Assembly: GCA_031254535.1 (NCBI GenBank)
Contig: JAIRUG010000013.1
Coordinates: 1 to 6,484, forward strand
From: Rickettsia sp.
Lineage (GTDB): Bacteria > Pseudomonadota > Alphaproteobacteria > Rickettsiales > Rickettsiaceae
Reading direction: 5' to 3'
DNA length: 6,484 bases
Part shown: positions 6,385 through 6,484 of the stretch, one piece after another
How the letters are laid out: every line of letters starts with the position of its first letter
Numbering within the stretch: position 1 is the first letter of the stretch
Translations under genes and position numbers: made by a program
Notes under the pieces: generated by a model
Database searches by the model: none
Told to the model about the DNA's origin: nothing
The model's input: the letters and a program-made list of their open reading frames with translations, nothing else

Positions 6385-6484
6385 ATGCCAAGAAGTTATA
6401 GTTACGATCTGAGAACAAGAGTAATAAAGGATGTAAATGCCAAAATGGCAATTACAGAGATTAGTAAAAAATATAGTATTAATA
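6385..6484 (+). CDS. IS630-family transposase, N-terminal part (3' end outside window)
   Basis: 33 codons open to the right edge, beginning MPRSYSYDLRTRVI and continuing with AITEISKKYSIN. The MPxxYSYDLRxxV opening and the following helix-turn-helix-like segment are typical of IS630 transposase N-termini, which bind the element's ends. The start is chosen because the family motif begins at this Met; no Shine-Dalgarno sequence is visible upstream. The catalytic domain is beyond the window. Given the shared inverted repeats, it is probably the same protein whose C-terminus is at 2-253. Confidence 0.8.
   Translation, partial: MPRSYSYDLRTRVIKDVNAKMAITEISKKYSIN

Larger units (their letters stand above)
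6305..6484 (+). mobile_element. Left end of a second IS630-family insertion sequence (continues past the window)
   Basis: It begins with TATAGCTTAA (6305-6314), the exact inverse of the right end at 250-259, and contains the start of an IS630-type transposase at 6385. The 70 bases between are A-rich and noncoding in appearance. The orientation is the same as the copy at the window start. The flanking TA at 6305-6306 fits the TA target used by this family. Confidence 0.75.

Noticed and set aside
6324..6401. 25-codon frame (MSKRGRKYSIN...) overlapping the start of the second transposase, possibly feeding a frameshift at the A-run
   Set aside because: The transposase already begins with its canonical N-terminal motif at 6385, so no upstream frame is needed; the frame is Lys-rich because the DNA is A-rich.
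6341..6479. Recurring AAATATAGTA words (6341, 6367, 6468; similar at 5454)
   Set aside because: Short, AT-only words are expected by chance in this composition, and the copies lie in unrelated contexts (IS leader, transposase codons, ribosome-site spacer).

Overview
This is an AT-rich window that looks like a Rickettsia (or close Rickettsiales) chromosome. Three things point there: the tilS-ftsH-sdhB gene order, an sdhB standing apart from the other succinate dehydrogenase genes, and an in-frame insert in an envelope-type protein that resembles a Rickettsia palindromic element (RPE). The gene order and the RPE family are recalled from the literature, not searched here. The species cannot be fixed from the sequence.

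Layout. (1) 1-259: right end of an IS630-family insertion sequence, with the C-terminal third of a DD34E transposase on the plus strand and a terminal inverted repeat. (2) 261-510: three consecutive palindromic repeat units, each ending in the same 13-mer; the first has lost its outer left arm exactly where the IS ends. (3) 561-5099: four tightly packed minus-strand genes, read from right to left as a small envelope/coiled-coil protein carrying the RPE-like insert, tilS (tRNA-Ile lysidine synthetase), ftsH (membrane AAA+ protease) and sdhB (succinate dehydrogenase iron-sulfur subunit). Junctions are a 1-nt overlap, an 11-nt gap and a 2-nt gap, so this is almost certainly one transcription unit. 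(4) 5100-5461: divergent intergenic region with the start signals for both sides and a possible 10-codon leader ORF. (5) 5462-6262: plus-strand enzyme of the isocitrate lyase/PEP mutase superfamily, probably an accessory gene. (6) 6305-6484: left end of a second IS630 copy in the same orientation as the first, with the first 33 codons of its transposase.

The minus-strand cluster is housekeeping: tRNA decoding, membrane protein quality control and respiration. Everything around it is mobile or repetitive. Comparing the left end of one IS copy with the right end of the other gives a perfect 10-bp terminal inverted repeat, so both are probably the same element, placed as direct repeats about 6 kb apart. 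No tRNA, rRNA or CRISPR array was seen. I see no clearly new biological system; the most notable items are the RPE-like insertion, the IS-interrupted palindrome array and the orphan PEP-mutase-like gene.
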